A stretch of 64,000 nucleotides of DNA from Bradyrhizobium erythrophlei (GCF_900129505.1 NZ_LT670818.1:1984001-2048000); one strand, 5' to 3'. Numbered from the stretch's first letter, positions 1-9,101 are shown. The notes: generated from the letters alone by a model not told the origin. Numbers and translations are program-made.

Positions 1-683
1 CGATCCGACCTCTCCCCGTAAACGGGGAGAGGTGAAGTAAGGTCTGTTGCGCGCGCCGCACGGATAAAGGCGCGGATCATTTCGGGATCCTTGTGACCTG
101 GCGTGCGCTCCACGCCGGAGGAAACATCGACGCCGCCGGCGCGGGTGACGCGCACGGCTTCGGCGACGTTTTCGACATGCAGGCCGCCCGAGACCATGAA
201 CGGCCGCTTGAGATCGAGCTGCTCCAGAACATGCCAGTCGAACACCGCGCCGAGACCGCCGGGACGGGTGGCTTCCTTCGGCGCGCGGGCATCGAACAGG
301 ATGCGGTCGGCGACGTCGGCGTAACCGGGCAGGCCCGCGAGATCAGCAACGGTCTCGACCGCGATCGCCTTCATGACCGGCAATCCGAATTTCTGCTTGA
401 TGTCGCGCAGCCGCGCCACGGTTTCCTTGCCGTGCAGCTGCAGCAAGTCCGGCTGCAGCGTCTCGACGATATTGGAAAGCGTCGCATCATCGGCATCGAC
501 CGTGAGCGCGACCTTGGACGCCCGACGCCGGGCCTGTTTGCCGAGCTCACGCGCCATCTCGAGGCTCAGGTGCCGTGGAGAGGGCGGGAAGAACACGAAG
601 CCCACCATGTCCGCACCGGCATCCAGCGCGACGTCGAGCGTCTCGCGCGTGGACAGGCCGCAAATTTTGACGATCAGGGACAT
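1..683 (-). CDS. trpF: Phosphoribosylanthranilate isomerase (TrpF), 3' end beyond the window
   Basis: Catalyses the Amadori rearrangement of phosphoribosylanthranilate in tryptophan synthesis (cytoplasm). The frame opens with MSLIVKICGLSTRET; Cys8 in KICG and the Asp in RILFDARAPKE match the catalytic Cys/Asp pair of the family. It then reads through the expected TIM-barrel blocks (LQLHGKE, FMVSGGLHVENV, VDVSSGVE). The normal end of the family lies near IRAFIRAA (about base 60). Here the frame continues without a stop into a palindromic repeat at 8-33 and off the window edge. It is the last gene of a minus-strand run with ihfB and the lapA-like gene. Function is secure; the true C-terminus is not visible. 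Confidence 0.93.
   Translation of the reverse strand, partial: MSLIVKICGLSTRETLDVALDAGADMVGFVFFPPSPRHLSLEMARELGKQARRRASKVALTVDADDATLSNIVETLQPDLLQLHGKETVARLRDIKQKFGLPVMKAIAVETVADLAGLPGYADVADRILFDARAPKEATRPGGLGAVFDWHVLEQLDLKRPFMVSGGLHVENVAEAVRVTRAGGVDVSSGVERTPGHKDPEMIRAFIRAARATDLTSPLPVYGERSD
8..33. repeat. Short palindromic repeat inside the trpF reading frame
   Basis: Two perfect 12-base arms (8-19 and 22-33) separated by two bases form a hairpin with a CTCTCCCC/GGGGAGAG core. This resembles the dispersed palindromic elements common between genes in Bradyrhizobium relatives. It lies in frame with trpF and would add a segment containing LPVYGERSD to the protein end. Confidence 0.75.
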
Positions 684-749
684 GCTTCAAAATACGGGTT
701 GGAGCGGTGGCGACGGCGGCGGAAGGCCGATACGCCTGTGGGCCGCGTT

Positions 750-1166
750 CTACAACGTCGCGCCCTGCTTGTCTCGCCCTCCGGACCCATAAAAGCCGCC
801 CTGCGACGGGCCCGGAAGGCGCTGCGGCTCGTAGCGGGAGGCCATGGTTCCTGCGCGCAGATCGGCCAGTTGCGCCCGCGCCTGCCGCGCATCGGCCTCG
901 TGCCGGCGCGCCGCGCGCCGCCAATGCCGCTGCCCGAACCAGGTCGCAGTGCCTCCCGCCAACACGCCCAGGATCAGCGCGGCGAGGATGATCACAAATA
1001 GCCGCTCCGGGGGTAAGTCAAAAACCGAGTCACCGGAGGCGAAGGGATCGAACGACACCGTCACCAAATGCCGGTTGGCGAGCGAGAAGTCGACGATGAT
1101 AAGGCCCAGCAGAACCATGACCACAGTCGTGAAAAACTTGCGCATGACCATCACTCGCGTTGCCAT
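750..1166 (-). CDS. LapA-domain (DUF1049) membrane protein
   Basis: 138 residues. Two hydrophobic stretches (about residues 11-28 and 55-75) flank a short segment with ANRHLVTVSFDPF, the usual arrangement of the LapA/DUF1049 family. A basic tail with HWRRAARRHEADARQ follows, probably a cytoplasmic helix. LapA-type proteins are small inner-membrane proteins linked to envelope or LPS assembly; the role here is inferred from family only. The start at 1166 is chosen because AGAGGG sits about 10 bases upstream; ATG codons at 1151 and 1145 are alternatives. It lies between ihfB and trpF on the same strand, as in related genomes. Confidence 0.8.
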   Translation of the reverse strand: MATRVMVMRKFFTTVVMVLLGLIIVDFSLANRHLVTVSFDPFASGDSVFDLPPERLFVIILAALILGVLAGGTATWFGQRHWRRAARRHEADARQARAQLADLRAGTMASRYEPQRLPGPSQGGFYGSGGRDKQGATL

Positions 1167-1250
1167 TGATCGGCGCCCTCTTACCACGAAGGTAAGGGCT
1201 GGCCTCGCGACCGCCAAACGCGAGATCCTGAACGTCCAGATACAGACGTC

Positions 1251-1556
1251 TCAGGCGCCGGTATCCGGCGCTCCGGCTTCGCGGTTCAGCCGTTCACGCA
1301 TTTCCTTGCCCGTTTTGAAGAACGGGACGCTCTTCTGATCGACCGGCACATGCGCGCCGGTGCGTGGATTGCGCCCCGCGCGCGCCGGACGATGCTTGAC
1401 CGAGAACGCGCCGAAACCGCGCAGCTCGACCCGGTCGCCACGCGCCAGGGCCGCAACGATCTCGTCGAGAATTGCGTTCACAATGTTCTCGACATCCCGC
1501 TGGTAAAGGTGCGGGTTGTGCTCGGCGATACGCTGAACAAGTTCGGATTTTATCAT
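1251..1556 (-). CDS. ihfB: Integration host factor beta subunit
   Basis: 101 residues, the family length. A DNA-bending nucleoid protein that pairs with IHF-alpha. The HU/IHF fold is recognisable: N-terminal helices ([17 protein letters not shown]), the [21 protein letters not shown] block, and the DNA-intercalating beta-arm around RNPRTG (residues 62-67). The C-terminus reads [15 protein letters not shown]. It lies downstream of rpsA/sppA as in many proteobacteria, where rpsA-ihfB linkage is common. Beta is favoured over alpha or HU because of this context and the [16 protein letters not shown] segment. Confidence 0.93.
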   Translation of the reverse strand: MIKSELVQRIAEHNPHLYQRDVENIVNAILDEIVAALARGDRVELRGFGAFSVKHRPARAGRNPRTGAHVPVDQKSVPFFKTGKEMRERLNREAGAPDTGA

Positions 1557-1726
1557 CGAGACCGGTACCGGGGAACGTGCGGATATGCATTTCCGTGAAA
1601 ATGCCTAGAACTGTCAAGACGCTAAATCAAATTTGGGTGACCCAAAAACGCGTGACAACGGCCGGAAAGCCGGATTGTGACAATACCCGCAATGCGGGAA
1701 AGTGATGGAAACCGGACTTAGGCCGC

Positions 1727-2707
1727 TCAATTCGTGCCCGCGGGTTGCCACAACGCCAGCATTCCATCGAGGCTCAGGCGATCGACCGCCTGCGCCACGC
1801 CGGCCTGCTCGATCTGTCGCGCAATGGAGCTTAAACCGAGCGCATCGAGCGTAATCGAGGCTGCCGTTTTCAGAAAAGTCAGGTCGCCAAACCGCGGTTC
1901 GAGCTTGTAGTCGCGCACCGGAAGACCACTCTTGACTCCCTTTTCCGCGACCAGCCACGCGACGGCGGTTTTCTCGTCGCCGAGCTGATCGATCAGCTTG
2001 AGGTCGACCGCCTGGTGGCCGGTGAAGACCCGTCCATCGGCGACTTTATCGAGCAGTGCGTCATCCATGCCACGCCGCTCCTTCACCATGCCGCGAAACC
2101 ACGCATAGGAATCCCTGACCAGCGAATCCAGCGCGGCGCGCGCTTCCGGGCTGGTCGGCTCAAAGCCGTTGGGAGCCGCTTTCAGCGGCGAAGACTTCAC
2201 TTCCTCGACCTTGACGCCGACGGTTTTCAGCAAATCGGTGAAGTTTGGAAATTGAAACAACACGCCGATCGAGCCGACCAGCGAGGTTTGCTGGGCGACA
2301 ATGTGATCGGCCGCGATCGCCGTGATGTAGCCGCCCGAGGCAGCCAATCCCTCGACCACCACCACCAGCGGCTTCTTCGCCTTCAACCGCGTCAGCGCGT
2401 CGTAAAGCTGTTCGGAGCCGGCCGTGGTGCCGCCGGGTGAATTGATGTGCACGACGACCGCCGGAACGTGCGAATTCTCCAGCCGCTCCAGCGCCTCGAC
2501 GCGGTCATTGTCGCTGCGAATCAGGCCGTCGATATGAACGCGCGCAATCGCGCTCGAGGTTGTAAACGCGCTGCGGCCGCCGGGCGTCGCTATCGCGGCC
2601 ATTCCGACAATCGCGGCGATCGCGACCACTGCGGCAGTCACCCGCCAGAACGTCAGCTTGCGGCGAATCCTGCGGCGATCGACGATCACGTCTGAATCAA
2701 GCGACAT
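1727..2707 (-). CDS. sppA: Signal peptide peptidase SppA, short form
   Basis: 326 residues, one N-terminal membrane anchor (about 22-42) and a ClpP/crotonase-like serine protease domain facing the periplasm. It degrades signal peptides left in the membrane. The Ser nucleophile is S124 in LAASGGYITA and the general base Lys is K176 in SSPLKAAP. Their spacing of 52 residues matches the Ser/Lys dyad of the short Bacillus-type SppA. HINSPGGTT and TSLVGSIGV are further family blocks. It is transcribed toward ihfB and sits downstream of the rpsA terminator. Confidence 0.93.
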   Translation of the reverse strand: MSLDSDVIVDRRRIRRKLTFWRVTAAVVAIAAIVGMAAIATPGGRSAFTTSSAIARVHIDGLIRSDNDRVEALERLENSHVPAVVVHINSPGGTTAGSEQLYDALTRLKAKKPLVVVVEGLAASGGYITAIAADHIVAQQTSLVGSIGVLFQFPNFTDLLKTVGVKVEEVKSSPLKAAPNGFEPTSPEARAALDSLVRDSYAWFRGMVKERRGMDDALLDKVADGRVFTGHQAVDLKLIDQLGDEKTAVAWLVAEKGVKSGLPVRDYKLEPRFGDLTFLKTAASITLDALGLSSIARQIEQAGVAQAVDRLSLDGMLALWQPAGTN

Positions 2708-2847
2708 CGAAAATTCTCCCGGAAGCGGCTGTGAGGGGATCGCACGGTATTCTCTGCACAGCCCTAATATACCGTGCCCTGACTACATCAATTGCGATGC
2801 AATATGAAGAAAACAAGGCCCGAAAGCCGCAACGCCGCCTGAGTGGT

Positions 2848-2880
2848 CGTAGCCGGGATGGAGCAAAGCGTAATCCGGGA
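2848..2880. repeat. Dispersed intergenic repeat, CGTAGCCGGGATGGAGC type
   Basis: The bases at 2848-2880 run CGTAGCCGGGATGGAGCAAA and end AATCCGGG. This resembles a dispersed repeat of Bradyrhizobium/Rhodopseudomonas with partial inverted symmetry. It lies in the sppA-rpsA gap (2708-3015), which otherwise holds only the rpsA terminator and the presumed sppA promoter. Confidence 0.5.
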
Positions 2881-2959
2881 GAAGTCCACCCCCTTTCGGG
2901 ACGGCCCCGGACTACACGGAGCCGTCATCGGGCAGCGCTCCGGGATGCAGGGCGACAGC

Positions 2960-2986
2960 AAAAAGGCCCCGGTCGAAACCGGGGCC
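2960..2986 (-). terminator. Rho-independent terminator of rpsA
   Basis: Read on the minus strand, a perfect 9-bp GC-rich stem (GGCCCCGGT/ACCGGGGCC, arms 2978-2986 and 2965-2973) with a 4-base loop is followed directly by a run of five T. It lies 30 bases past the rpsA stop codon. Confidence 0.9.
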
Positions 2987-3015
2987 CGTTGATTGAAGAC
3001 CGGAAAGCGCGAGGC

Positions 3016-4719
3016 TTACTTGTCGGTGCGCTGCTTGAGCGCGGTGCCGAGAATATCGCCCAGCGTCGCCCCCGAATCGGAGGAGCCGTATTGCGCGATG
3101 GCTTCCTTCTCTTCTGCGACTTCCAGCGCCTTGATCGAGACCTGCACCTTGCGGGCCTTCTTGTCGAACTGGATCACCCGCGCATCGACCTTTTCGCCGA
3201 CGGCGAAACGCTCGGCGCGCTGATCGGTGCGCTCGCGCGCCAGTTCGGAGCGCTTGATGAAGGTGGTGAACTCGGTGCCGGCGATCCTGACCTCGATGCC
3301 ACTTTCCTTCACCTCGAGCACTTCGCAGGTCACGACCGCGCCCTTCTTGACGTCGCCGGGTTCAGCGAACGGATCGCCTTCGAGCTGCTTGACGCCGAGC
3401 GAGATGCGCTCCTTTTCGACATCGACGTCGAGCACCACGGCTTTGACCATGTCACCCTTCTTGAAGTTGTCGATCACCTGCTCGCCCGGAAGCTTCCAGT
3501 CGAGATCGGACAGATGCACCATGCCGTCCACGTCGCCCTCGAGGCCGAGGAACAGGCCGAATTCGGTCTTGTTCTTGACCTCGCCCTCGACCACCGAACC
3601 GACCGGGAACTTCTCGACGAAGACTTCCCAGGGATTGCGCATGGTCTGCTTGAGGCCGAGCGAAATCCGGCGCTTGACCGAATCGACTTCGAGAACCTGC
3701 ACTTCGACTTCCTGCGAGGTCGAAACGATCTTGCCGGGGTGCATGTTCTTCTTGGTCCACGACATCTCCGAGACGTGGATCAGGCCTTCGATGCCCGGCT
3801 CCAGCTCGACGAACGCGCCGTAGTCGGTGATGTTGGTGACGCGGCCGGTGAAGCGCGCGTTCAGCGGATATTTCGCCTCGATGCCCTGCCACGGATCGTC
3901 CAGCAACTGCTTCATGCCGAGCGAAATGCGGTGGGTTTCGTGGTTGATCTTGATGATCTTGACCTTCACGGTCTGGCCGATGGTGAGCACCTCGGTCGGG
4001 TGATTGACCCGGCGCCAGGCGATATCGGTGACGTGCAACAAGCCGTCGATACCGCCGAGGTCGACGAACGCACCGTAATCGGTGATGTTCTTGACCACGC
4101 CGTCGATGACCTGACCCTCTTCGAGGTTCTGCACCAGTTCCTGGCGCTGTTCGGCGCGGGTCTCTTCCAGAACCGTGCGGCGCGACACCACGATGTTGCC
4201 GCGACGGCGATCCATCTTGAGGATCTGGAACGGCTGGGAGTTGTTCATCAGGGGTGCTACGTCGCGGATCGGACGGATGTCGACCTGCGAGCGCGGCAGG
4301 AAGGCCACCGCGCCGTCGAGGTCGACCGTGAAGCCGCCCTTGACCTGGTTGAAGATGACGCCGTGGACCTTCTCGTTATTGTTGAAGGCCTTTTCCAGCT
4401 TGCCCCAGCTTTCCTCGCGGCGCGCCTTGTCGCGCGACAGCACGGCTTCGCCGAGCGCATTCTCGATACGGTCGAGGAACACCTCGACCACGTCGCCTAC
4501 CTTGAGTTCGCTTTCCTTGCCGGGTCCTGCGAATTCACGCAGCGCCACGCGGCCTTCGGTCTTCAGGCCGACGTCGATGACGGCCATGTCCTTCTCGATC
4601 GCGACAACGGTGCCCTTGATGACGGAGCTCTCCTGCAGGTTGCCACCGGCAAAGGACTCGTCAAGCATCGCGGCAAAATCGTCGCGGGAAGGATTATAGG
4701 AAGTAGCAGTCGAAGCCAT
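3016..4719 (-). CDS. rpsA: 30S ribosomal protein S1
   Basis: 567 residues. Binds mRNA and brings it to the 30S subunit. Six S1 (OB-fold) repeats follow a short N-terminal tail; motifs such as DYGAFVDLGGIDGLLHVTDI and DYGAFVELEPGIEGLIHVSE are diagnostic. The start ATG at 4719 is preceded by GGAGA six bases upstream. It lies downstream of cmk, the standard proteobacterial order, and ends at a strong terminator. A 711-residue open frame on the opposite strand is a composition artefact of this gene. Confidence 0.97.
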   Translation of the reverse strand: MASTATSYNPSRDDFAAMLDESFAGGNLQESSVIKGTVVAIEKDMAVIDVGLKTEGRVALREFAGPGKESELKVGDVVEVFLDRIENALGEAVLSRDKARREESWGKLEKAFNNNEKVHGVIFNQVKGGFTVDLDGAVAFLPRSQVDIRPIRDVAPLMNNSQPFQILKMDRRRGNIVVSRRTVLEETRAEQRQELVQNLEEGQVIDGVVKNITDYGAFVDLGGIDGLLHVTDIAWRRVNHPTEVLTIGQTVKVKIIKINHETHRISLGMKQLLDDPWQGIEAKYPLNARFTGRVTNITDYGAFVELEPGIEGLIHVSEMSWTKKNMHPGKIVSTSQEVEVQVLEVDSVKRRISLGLKQTMRNPWEVFVEKFPVGSVVEGEVKNKTEFGLFLGLEGDVDGMVHLSDLDWKLPGEQVIDNFKKGDMVKAVVLDVDVEKERISLGVKQLEGDPFAEPGDVKKGAVVTCEVLEVKESGIEVRIAGTEFTTFIKRSELARERTDQRAERFAVGEKVDARVIQFDKKARKVQVSIKALEVAEEKEAIAQYGSSDSGATLGDILGTALKQRTDK

Positions 4720-4958
4720 TTGTTCTCCAGATGCGGGTATCGCCGGCCATTCGGGTTAAGGGGCGTATCGGGCGTGAAGTGTCAGGGTTCCGCAAACCCT
4801 GACGACCGCCTCGCGGGGAAATCGCGAGAGCGGGCCGGCAGCATGCCTGCACGTTCGATACGTTGAATAATTTTGTCCGGAGCCTGAACGAGGCAATCAA
4901 CCTCGGGATATCGCTGTTCGAGACCGGGAGCGGGCTTTCCTCCAATGACGGTGGCGGA

Positions 4959-5597
4959 TTAAACCCGCTGCCGGCCCGCTCGGACGGCCTCGACAATGTC
5001 GATGGCGGCCCGGACGCCGCCTTCTATATCCAAGTTGGAGTTATCCAGCAAGTAAGCATCTTGTGCCGGTTTTAAAGGCGCCACCGCCCTGTTCTGGTCC
5101 CGTTCGTCGCGTTTGAGGATATCCGCCAGCACCGCGGCCTCGTCGGCGTCCTCGCCCCTCGCCCGGGCCTCCAGGGTGCGGCGGCGGGCGCGGACCTTGG
5201 GGTCGGCCAAGACAAAAATCTTCACGTCGGCGTCCGGGCAGATCACGGTGCCGATATCGCGACCGTCGAGCACCGCGCCGGGCGGATCCGCCGCGAACTG
5301 GCGCTGAAAATTGAGCAGCACTTCCCTAACTTTCGGGATCGCGGAGACCACCGAGGCGGCATCGCCCACCCGCTGCGTCTTCAGGACGGGATCGCCGAAC
5401 TTTTCCGGATCGAGCTCGAGCGCCGCGGAGACGGCGATCATCTCGTCGGTCAGGCTGGCCCCGGCATCCAGCAGCGCCTTGGCCACCGCACGGTAAATCA
5501 CGCCGGTATCGAGGTGGCGATAGCCATAATGCTTGGCGAGGCGCTTGCCGAGCGTGCCTTTTCCCGAGGCCGCGGGTCCGTCGATGGCGATGATCAT
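4959..5597 (-). CDS. cmk: Cytidylate kinase
   Basis: 212 residues. Phosphorylates CMP/dCMP with ATP. P-loop GPAASGKGT at residues 7-15, then [12 protein letters not shown], and the catalytic-core blocks [17 protein letters not shown] and DPKVRARRR. Its start overlaps the aroA stop codon by four bases (ATGA), so the two are probably translated together. A gap of 239 bases with no gene separates it from rpsA and probably holds the rpsA promoter. Confidence 0.95.
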   Translation of the reverse strand: MIIAIDGPAASGKGTLGKRLAKHYGYRHLDTGVIYRAVAKALLDAGASLTDEMIAVSAALELDPEKFGDPVLKTQRVGDAASVVSAIPKVREVLLNFQRQFAADPPGAVLDGRDIGTVICPDADVKIFVLADPKVRARRRTLEARARGEDADEAAVLADILKRDERDQNRAVAPLKPAQDAYLLDNSNLDIEGGVRAAIDIVEAVRAGRQRV

Positions 5598-6931
5598 GAA
5601 AACTCGGCCCCCAGCGAACGCATCATCGGGATGAAGTCGGGAAACGAGGTGGCGATGAAGGCGGTGTCGTCGACCTTCACGGGCTTGTTGGCGGCAAGCC
5701 CCATCACCAGGGCCGACATCGCGATGCGGTGATCCATATGGGTCGCGACCAGGCCTTCGCCGGGCACATGCCCCCTGCCTTCGACGATCAGATCGTCGCC
5801 GGAAATCTCGACCCTGACGCCGTTGACGCGCAGCATGGCGGCGGTGGCCTCCAGCCGGTCGGATTCTTTAACCCGCAATTCCTTCAAGCCGCGCATGATG
5901 GTGGTGCCCTCGGCAAAACTCGCCGCTATCGCCAGCACCAGATATTCGTCGATCATCGAGGGCGCCCGCTCGGGCGGCACCTCGACGCCGCGCAGTTTCG
6001 AGGCGCGCACCCGGAGCTGCGCCATCGGTTCGCCGGCATCGCCGCGGCTCTCGGTTTCCTCGATCGAGGCGCCCATCTCGCGCAGCGTCGTGAGCAGGCC
6101 GGTGCGCAGCGGGTTGGTCATGACGTCGGACAACACCAGGTCGGAGCCTTCGACGATCAGGGCGGCCACGATCGGAAATGCCGCCGAGGAGGGATCGGCC
6201 GGCACCACCACGTCGGCGCCATGCAGTTCGGGCTGCCCGGTGAGTGCGATTTTTCGGCCATGGCTGCCTTCGGCGGTGGAGACGATATCGGCGCCGAAAT
6301 GCTTCAGCATCAGCTCGGTATGGTCGCGGCTGGCCTCGGTTTCGATCACGGTGGTGACACCCGGCGCGGCCAGCCCTGCCAGCAGCACCGCGGACTTGAT
6401 CTGGGCCGAGGCCACCGGCGTCCGGTAAAGGATTGGCAGGGGATCACGCGCGCCCAGGAGCGTCAGCGGCAAACGGCCACCCTGCCCGCTCGTGCCGACG
6501 CGGGCTCCCATCAGTTCCAGGGGATCGAGCACCCGCCGCATCGGCCTTCCCCGCAGCGAGGCGTCGCCATCGAAAACCGCCGTTATCGGGCAGCCCGCCA
6601 CCGCCCCCATCACCAGCCGGCAGCCGGTGCCGGAATTGCCGAAATCGAGCGGAGCCTGCGGCTGCGCGAACCCGGCCACGCCGACCCCGTGAACGGCCCA
6701 GGCGAAATCGCCGGTTCGTTCCACCTTCGCGCCCAACGCCTGCATTGCCTTGGCGGTATTGAGGACGTCTTCGCCCTCCAGCAGGCCCGAAATCCGGCTT
6801 TGGCCGACTGCCAGCGCGCCGAGAATCAGGGCCCGGTGCGAAATCGACTTGTCGCCGGGAACGCGGACCTTGCCGGTCAGTGGGCCGCTGGAGCGGGCTT
6901 CGAGCGGGGTTGCCTGGTCAGAATGGGTCAA
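5594..6931 (-). CDS. aroA: 3-phosphoshikimate 1-carboxyvinyltransferase (EPSP synthase)
   Basis: About 445 residues from a TTG start at 6931, chosen because AGAGGA lies at the right distance and the protein then opens [17 protein letters not shown] as in relatives; an in-frame GTG at 6964 is less likely. Joins shikimate-3-phosphate and PEP in aromatic amino acid synthesis. Blocks [20 protein letters not shown] and [15 protein letters not shown] place it with the class II (CP4-like) enzymes. The phosphoenolpyruvate-site segment reads GNSGTGCR, with Gly where the glyphosate-tolerant CP4 enzyme has Ala. Translationally coupled to cmk. Confidence 0.95.
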   Translation of the reverse strand: MTHSDQATPLEARSSGPLTGKVRVPGDKSISHRALILGALAVGQSRISGLLEGEDVLNTAKAMQALGAKVERTGDFAWAVHGVGVAGFAQPQAPLDFGNSGTGCRLVMGAVAGCPITAVFDGDASLRGRPMRRVLDPLELMGARVGTSGQGGRLPLTLLGARDPLPILYRTPVASAQIKSAVLLAGLAAPGVTTVIETEASRDHTELMLKHFGADIVSTAEGSHGRKIALTGQPELHGADVVVPADPSSAAFPIVAALIVEGSDLVLSDVMTNPLRTGLLTTLREMGASIEETESRGDAGEPMAQLRVRASKLRGVEVPPERAPSMIDEYLVLAIAASFAEGTTIMRGLKELRVKESDRLEATAAMLRVNGVRVEISGDDLIVEGRGHVPGEGLVATHMDHRIAMSALVMGLAANKPVKVDDTAFIATSFPDFIPMMRSLGAEFS

Positions 6932-7076
6932 GATTGTGTCCTCTGCGCGGGCGGCACGTATCACATGGGCCGTGCCGCGTCACGCTGACATCTATCTCTC
7001 GCAAAGCGCTATTGACAGCGGCGCCTCAACTAGCCAAGTGAAGCACCGTTTTTCAGAAATTCCCAGGATTCCACAC

Positions 7077-7502
7077 GTGGCCAAATCCGATCTCGGAACC
7101 AAGCGCATTTGCCCGACCACGGGTAAGAAATTCTACGACTTGAACAAGAACCCGGTGATCTCGCCCTATACCGGGGAGGTCGTGCCGATTGCGCCGATTC
7201 CGCCGCCGCGGACCCGCGCCGATGCGGCCGCGCGCGCCAGTGCCGCCGCTGCCGCTTCCGCCGCGGAAGCCACGCCGGAGCCGATGGAAGCCGAAGAGTT
7301 GGTGCCGCTCGAGGAAGCCGACGCCGAGGAGAATACCGGCAAGGTCAAGGCCGTCGTTCCCGAATCGGAAGACGACATCGAGATCGACGAGACCATCGAA
7401 GACGATGACGATGATGATTCCACCTTCATCGCCGACGAAGAGGAAGGCGACGAGGACGTCACCGACATCATCGGCGACGTCAGCGGCGACGAGGAGACTT
7501 GA
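7077..7502 (+). CDS. FYDLN-acid (TIGR02300) family protein
   Basis: 141 residues from a GTG start at 7077 with AGGA upstream. The N-terminus carries the family signature KSDLGTKRICPTTGKKFYDL and continues SPYTGEVVPI; an Ala-rich middle and a long acidic tail with DDDDDD follow. Function is unknown; the Cys-containing start recalls a partial zinc ribbon, and the tail could bind basic partners (inference). It is divergent from aroA and ends 65 bases before tRNA-Ala. An upstream extension of the frame into aroA is rejected. Confidence 0.88.
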   Translation: MAKSDLGTKRICPTTGKKFYDLNKNPVISPYTGEVVPIAPIPPPRTRADAAARASAAAAASAAEATPEPMEAEELVPLEEADAEENTGKVKAVVPESEDDIEIDETIEDDDDDDSTFIADEEEGDEDVTDIIGDVSGDEET

Positions 7503-7567
7503 GATCGGCCCTGAACTGTGTTCAGGGTTTTTTCCCGCGGGTCGCCCAAGGCACGCGGAACGGTTAA

Positions 7568-7643
<76 letters not shown>

Positions 7644-7765
7644 GCCTTCGCTTGCTTCGCAAGCTACGGCTCGGCAAGCCACGCCAAGACCTATCGTAGC
7701 GAAGCAAGCGAAGGCTGCCGCGGCGTAGCCCGCAGGGCGTAGCCGGGCCTCGGCAAGCATGTTGC
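7644..7765. repeat. Inverted repeat abutting the tRNA-Ala 3' end
   Basis: Perfect 17-base arms GCCTTCGCTTGCTTCGC (7644-7660) and its complement (7699-7715) are extended by a further CTACG/CGTAG pairing. A GC-rich segment with GCGTAGCCCGCAGGGCGTAG follows, typical of a dispersed Bradyrhizobium repeat. The left arm begins on the base directly after the tRNA CCA. Confidence 0.75.
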
Positions 7766-7793
7766 CACGTTGTAGCGGCGAAGGGGCGGCGCC

Positions 7794-8030
7794 ATGAAAT
7801 ACGTCTACATCCTCGAAAGTCATGACTCCGAGCATTTCTACGTTGGAATTACCGACGACTTGCGCGCGCGGTTAGCAAAACACAACGCCGGCGAAGTGCC
7901 ACATACCTCGAAGTACGGGCCATGGCGACTAAAGACCTACGTCGCATTCAGCGACGAAGAGCAGGCCATCGCATTCGAAAAATACCTCAAATCTGCCTCC
8001 GGCCGGGCATTTGCAAAGAAACGCCTCTGA
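7794..8030 (+). CDS. GIY-YIG nuclease-fold protein
   Basis: 78 residues, close to the minimal UvrC-type GIY-YIG domain. The two strands read YVYIL and FYVGIT, followed by the LRARLAKHNAG helix with the conserved Arg and a terminal AIAFEKYLK block with the conserved Glu. Proteins of this size (YhbQ-like) occur in many bacteria, often as dispersed copies; their substrate is not established. It stands alone between a repeat and ohrR. Confidence 0.85.
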   Translation: MKYVYILESHDSEHFYVGITDDLRARLAKHNAGEVPHTSKYGPWRLKTYVAFSDEEQAIAFEKYLKSASGRAFAKKRL

Positions 8031-8042
8031 CGCCCCTCCCCC

Positions 8043-8501
8043 CTACTCCTCCAGCACCGCGTTGAGCCGATCGCGCAGCGCGACGAGGTCGTTCTTCATC
8101 GCCGACAGCTCGGCAATCGAGCAGGCCGAGGCGGCGAGGATCGACTGCGGCACGGTCCTGGCTTTTTCCTTCAACGCTTGCCCCTGCGCGGTCAGCGCGA
8201 TCAGCACTTGGCGCTCATCGGCGGGATTGCGCGTGCGCTTGATCAGCTGCGCCGCCTCCAGCCGCTTGAGCAGCGGCGTGAGCGTGCCTGAATCCAGGAA
8301 CAGCCGTTCGCCGATATCCTTGACCGGAACGCCGTCGCGCTCCCACAGCACCAGCATGACCAGATATTGCGGATAGGTCAGGCCGAGCCGGTCCAGAAGC
8401 GGCTTGTAGACGCGGTTGAACGCGTGCGCGGCCGAATAGATCGCAAAGCAGATCTGATTGCCCAGTAACAGCGGCGCGTCCGCCGCCTGTTTCTTCGCCA
8501 T
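8043..8501 (-). CDS. ohrR: MarR-family organic-peroxide repressor OhrR
   Basis: 152 residues, start at 8501 with GAGG upstream. Winged-helix MarR protein; the N-terminal QICFAIYSAAHAFNRVY with reactive Cys18 is the OhrR hallmark. A second Cys at 127 (SACSIAEL) suggests the two-cysteine class, in which oxidation forms an intersubunit disulfide and releases DNA. The winged-helix segment includes LDSGTLTPLLKRLE. It is divergent from ohr, with dyad operators between the two genes, so it most likely represses both. Confidence 0.93.
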   Translation of the reverse strand: MAKKQAADAPLLLGNQICFAIYSAAHAFNRVYKPLLDRLGLTYPQYLVMLVLWERDGVPVKDIGERLFLDSGTLTPLLKRLEAAQLIKRTRNPADERQVLIALTAQGQALKEKARTVPQSILAASACSIAELSAMKNDLVALRDRLNAVLEE

Positions 8502-8570
8502 TTTCAGCCTCGCCGTGCGGACCGGTCCGCCCCGTTCCATTGTGGGCCGGAGCGCCCCCGCATTCAATCG

Positions 8571-8586
8571 CGCACAATTAAATGTG
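8571..8586. promoter_or_regulatory. Possible second OhrR operator half
   Basis: CGCACAATTAAATGTG resembles the OhrR recognition sequence (CAATT-like half followed by AATGTG) and lies between ohrR and the better palindrome. Symmetry is imperfect. Confidence 0.45.
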
Positions 8587-8606
8587 AACCCATATATGTT
8601 ATATTG

Positions 8607-8625
8607 CACACAATTCAATTGCGTG
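8607..8625. promoter_or_regulatory. OhrR operator palindrome in the ohrR-ohr gap
   Basis: The core CAATTCAATTG is a perfect dyad (8611-8621) extended to CAC...GTG, close to the known OhrR box with CAATT/AATTG halves. It sits next to an AT-rich stretch (TATATGTTATATTG) suitable for promoters in both directions, about 43 bases before the ohr start. Confidence 0.75.
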
Positions 8626-8667
8626 AAATATATACCCCATTGAAACCGCAAACCGAAGGAGACCCCC

Positions 8668-9093
8668 ATGTCTGTGAATGTGCTCTACAGAACCAGCGCC
8701 AAGGCCACCGGCGGCCGCGATGGCCATGCCGCTACGCTCGACGGCGCGCTGGATGTCAAACTCACCACGCCGAAAGAGCTGGGCGGGGGTGGCGGCGCCG
8801 GCAACAATCCCGAGCAACTGTTCGCGGCGGGCTATGCCGCCTGCTTTATCGGCGCCATGAAGTTCGTGGCCTCACAGGGCGGCCCGAAAGTACCCGCCGA
8901 CGCGGCGGTGACCTCGACCGTCGGCATCGGCCCGCGTTCGGCCGGCGGCTTCGGCCTGGACATCGAACTCGCCGTCTCGCTGCCCGGACTGCCGCGCGCG
9001 GACGCCGAGGCGCTGGTGGAGAAGGCCCACCAGGTATGCCCCTACTCCAACGCGACCCGCGGCAATGTCGATGTCCGCCTGACGGTCGTGTGA
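8668..9093 (+). CDS. ohr: Organic hydroperoxide resistance protein Ohr
   Basis: 141 residues. Thiol peroxidase that reduces organic hydroperoxides using lipoyl-type donors. The peroxidatic Cys59 is in [13 protein letters not shown] and the resolving Cys124 in [13 protein letters not shown], both standard. Paired divergently with ohrR and expected to be induced by organic peroxide. Confidence 0.96.
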   Translation: MSVNVLYRTSAKATGGRDGHAATLDGALDVKLTTPKELGGGGGAGNNPEQLFAAGYAACFIGAMKFVASQGGPKVPADAAVTSTVGIGPRSAGGFGLDIELAVSLPGLPRADAEALVEKAHQVCPYSNATRGNVDVRLTVV

Positions 9094-9101
9094 CCGGCTC
9101 G

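Noticed and set aside
2731..4866. 711-residue open frame on the plus strand
   Set aside because: It is antisense to rpsA, has no family resemblance, and reflects GC-rich codon use in the real gene.
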